DNA of 64,000 bases from an uncultured Oligoflexia bacterium. GTDB lineage: Bacteria > Bdellovibrionota > Bacteriovoracia > Bacteriovoracales > Bacteriovoracaceae. The DNA lies in NCBI GenBank assembly GCA_913058265.1, contig CAJXPQ010000006.1:124001-188000 (forward strand), written 5' to 3'. The notes under the pieces are model-generated. The model was not told the origin of the DNA. It saw only the letters and a program-made list of their open reading frames with translations, and searched no databases. This document shows positions 62,085 to 64,000 of the stretch, one piece after another (the first letter of the stretch is position 1; each line of letters begins with the position of its first letter). The translations under genes and the position numbers were made by a program.

Positions 62085-63761
62085 ATGACAAAGAAAAAAT
62101 CACATAGAGAACTTATTAATTCACCAACATTTTGTACTCTCGCATGGACAGGCTTGTCTGTTTCACCCTCTGGCTCTGTGACCCCTTGCTGTCTTTACGA
62201 AGACTCAATTAAAACAGATCAAAAAAGTCACCGTATATACAAAGACGATATTTCAACTTTTTATAATGGTTCTTTTATGAAGGATATTCGCCGCAAGATG
62301 CTTAACAATGAGTTTCTTGATGGATGTAAGCAATGTTACGAGAGTGAAAAATACGGGGGTATTTCTCTTCGAAAAAGGGCCAATGCTGACGAATGGGATT
62401 GTATTGAAGATTACGGCTTAGACGAAGACTATATACCGCAAAGTATCGACCTTAAGTTGAACAATACATGTAATTTAAAATGTAGAATGTGCCAACCGAG
62501 AGACTCAATTCAAATATATTCAGAGTTTTCTAAAATCATGGAAAATGATCCAAATTTTAAGTATTTTCAAAATTCAAAATTAACAGATCCAGAACTTCAA
62601 ATTGATTTAAAAGATGTACCGAATTGGGAAAATGATGAAAGTTTTTTTGACCAGATTAGATCTGCTCTGCCAGGAATGAGAAAGCTCTCTATTGTTGGTG
62701 GAGAACCTCTTATTCTGGACTCTCTGTATAAGCTCCTGGATTTAATAGTTGAGTCGGGACACTCAAAACATATTTTTTTAGTTATAACAACTAACCTCAT
62801 GACTTTAAGACGTGATCGAATTAAAGAATACTTTTCTCAATTTGAGGAAATTCTTATACAAATAAGTTTAGACGCCGTTGGTAGAGAGCTAAGTTACATA
62901 AGGCACCCTTCTGATTTTAAAAAGATTGAGAAAAACTTTAGAGATTTATATGATCACCCCAAAGTAAACGATTCTGTTACGCTTTGTTTTGCTCTCACAT
63001 CACAACTATATAATGCTATTTATATTGTGGATGTATTTAAGTTTGTTGAGGCGCTTTTGAAAGAAGGAATTTTACTCTCAGATCAGGCGCTTGCATTTAC
63101 ATATTTAACTTACCCAAGACATTTAGATATTAAGAATCTTCCAGATAAGCTGCGTAAAGTTGCAATCAAAGAACTAGAAGAATTTGAGAAAAGCTCTACA
63201 ATGCTTATAAAACAAGAATCTTTTAGACAAGGCTTTAACCAGTTACTTCACACTATTAAAAACGAAAAAAATTCTGATCGTAAAAAATTACTAAATGAAT
63301 TTTTGTATTATTCAAATACACTCGACAAACAACGAAATCAAAGCTTACAGGAGGCTTTACCTGATTTCTATAATGGACTCATTGAAAGTAAGGTGAAAGC
63401 TGTTTGCCCAAAGCCTGATTTTCATATGCTTCGCGAGGAAGGTTGGGAATTAGCTTCTGCTGACAAGTTGACCGAGGCGATAGTCATGTTTGAAGCGGCA
63501 CTCAAAACTAGTACATCAAAGCAACTTGATTATAGAGAGCTTGGTTGGATGTACATGAAACTAGAAAGTTTTTCACTATCCTATAAGAATTACAAAAAAG
63601 CTTTTTCTCTTGAAAAAAATGATCCCTATATCTTAAAAGGCTTTGCTATTATTGCTTCTATTTTAGAAAAAAATAGATTGTGCAAAAAATTACTCCCGTT
63701 GGCCTTGGAACTGAATCCTGGCGACAATGAGTTAATCGAAATTCAAAACAGAATTAGCTAA
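62085..63761 (+). CDS. Twitch-type radical SAM protein fused to TPR repeats
   Basis: 558 residues. The layout is the same as its divergent neighbour: FCTLAWTGLSVSPSGSVTPCC, then GCKQCYESEKYGGISLRKRA, then CNLKCRMC and SIVGGEPLIL. From about residue 450 the protein has two or three TPR units (REEGWELASADKLTEAIVMF, YRELGWMYMKLESFSLSY), suggesting a protein partner or a peptide/protein substrate. AAAGGA precedes the ATG. Shared architecture suggests an old duplication with the gene at 60780-62030. Confidence 0.88.
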   Translation: MTKKKSHRELINSPTFCTLAWTGLSVSPSGSVTPCCLYEDSIKTDQKSHRIYKDDISTFYNGSFMKDIRRKMLNNEFLDGCKQCYESEKYGGISLRKRANADEWDCIEDYGLDEDYIPQSIDLKLNNTCNLKCRMCQPRDSIQIYSEFSKIMENDPNFKYFQNSKLTDPELQIDLKDVPNWENDESFFDQIRSALPGMRKLSIVGGEPLILDSLYKLLDLIVESGHSKHIFLVITTNLMTLRRDRIKEYFSQFEEILIQISLDAVGRELSYIRHPSDFKKIEKNFRDLYDHPKVNDSVTLCFALTSQLYNAIYIVDVFKFVEALLKEGILLSDQALAFTYLTYPRHLDIKNLPDKLRKVAIKELEEFEKSSTMLIKQESFRQGFNQLLHTIKNEKNSDRKKLLNEFLYYSNTLDKQRNQSLQEALPDFYNGLIESKVKAVCPKPDFHMLREEGWELASADKLTEAIVMFEAALKTSTSKQLDYRELGWMYMKLESFSLSYKNYKKAFSLEKNDPYILKGFAIIASILEKNRLCKKLLPLALELNPGDNELIEIQNRIS

Positions 63762-64000
63762 TTATTTTTTTCTGTATTAGTTGCATTTCTTCTTTCGTAC
63801 AAAAATCTTGTTTACAAACTACAGGGCCAAGACATAGAATTTTTTCATTTATATCTGAATCAAATAAATTCCCAATTTTTTCTGTTTGTGGACAAGTCGA
63901 TGTAAAAACATCACCTTTTGAGTTAACTATAATTCCCATTTTACCTATATTGCACTCCCAACCTTTAAACGGTAGTTTCTCTTCCTGAAATTCCGATCGG
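63754..64000 (-). CDS. Radical SAM-associated protein, C-terminal part (cut by window end)
   Basis: The frame is open to the right window edge. The visible ~82 residues contain GWECNIGKMGIIVNSKGDV, a further Cys in FTSTCPQ, and a C..C..C end (LCLGPVVCKQDFC). This is the same GWxC auxiliary-cluster layout found twice in the radical SAM gene at 57202-59160. The radical SAM core would lie beyond the window. It overlaps the tail of the TPR fusion gene by 8 bases. Confidence 0.65.
   Translation of the reverse strand, partial: RSEFQEEKLPFKGWECNIGKMGIIVNSKGDVFTSTCPQTEKIGNLFDSDINEKILCLGPVVCKQDFCTKEEMQLIQKKIIS

Overview
The window is AT-rich bacterial DNA (roughly one third G+C by eye). It is most consistent with a marine predatory deltaproteobacterium of the Bacteriovoracales (Halobacteriovorax-like). 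The grounds are a complete Gram-negative peptidoglycan and division cluster, a compact flagellin behind a sigma-28 promoter, an MglA-type polarity GTPase with a roadblock partner, several PilZ proteins, and many twitch/SPASM radical SAM proteins. The taxonomic call is an inference from gene content; no rRNA is present.

Layout. 1-11.4 kb: the tail of a response regulator, nadK, recN, an LpxH-like hydrolase, a PilZ protein, flagellin, a minus-strand run (prmA, rsmE, RDD protein, heptose-1-phosphate adenylyltransferase), then udk, RNase J and two small unknowns. 11.4-33.2 kb: one very long minus-strand gene train, read from its upstream end as the SRP RNA, dnaX, ybaB, recR, roadblock protein, mglA, dksA-like, mtnP, rsmH, ftsL, ftsI, murE, murF, mraY, murD, ftsW, murG, murC, murB, ftsQ-like, ftsA, ftsZ. 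Replication/repair, cell polarity and the division/cell-wall cluster therefore sit head to tail. Two points stand out. The murD-position protein has lost several catalytic motifs. dnaX carries an A9 slippery run with an immediate -1 frame stop.

33.2-38.5 kb is a decaying region. It holds an M28 peptidase broken by a frameshift and an internal deletion, a response regulator whose PilZ tail is cut by an in-frame TAG, a BspA-like surface lipoprotein that seems to use an ATT start behind a sigma-28-like promoter, and an SGNH hydrolase split by an in-frame TAA. 38.5-43.2 kb is the most unusual part. Downstream of tRNA-Ser(GGA) lie three cassettes (about 1.06, 0.92 and 2.55 kb) separated by repeats. 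Each repeat contains the tRNA 3' end as a core, plus two arms carrying 10-bp direct repeats that look like arm-type sites of a tyrosine recombinase. All cargo genes point the same way as the tRNA, and no recombinase gene is present.

43.2-50.3 kb: tadA, a membrane PilZ protein, an ArnT/PMT-like glycosyltransferase, a histidine kinase, tRNA-Arg(ACG) (the usual TadA substrate), a CocE/NonD-type hydrolase, and a MerR regulator with a B12-like domain that lacks the usual cobalamin ligands. 50.3-64 kb resembles a surface-glycan or small-molecule modification locus. It has two asparagine-synthetase-type amidotransferases, a GT2, a carbamoyltransferase with its SxtJ-like and DUF5989/SxtK-like small partners, a GT39-like membrane protein, and four radical SAM proteins, the last cut by the window end.
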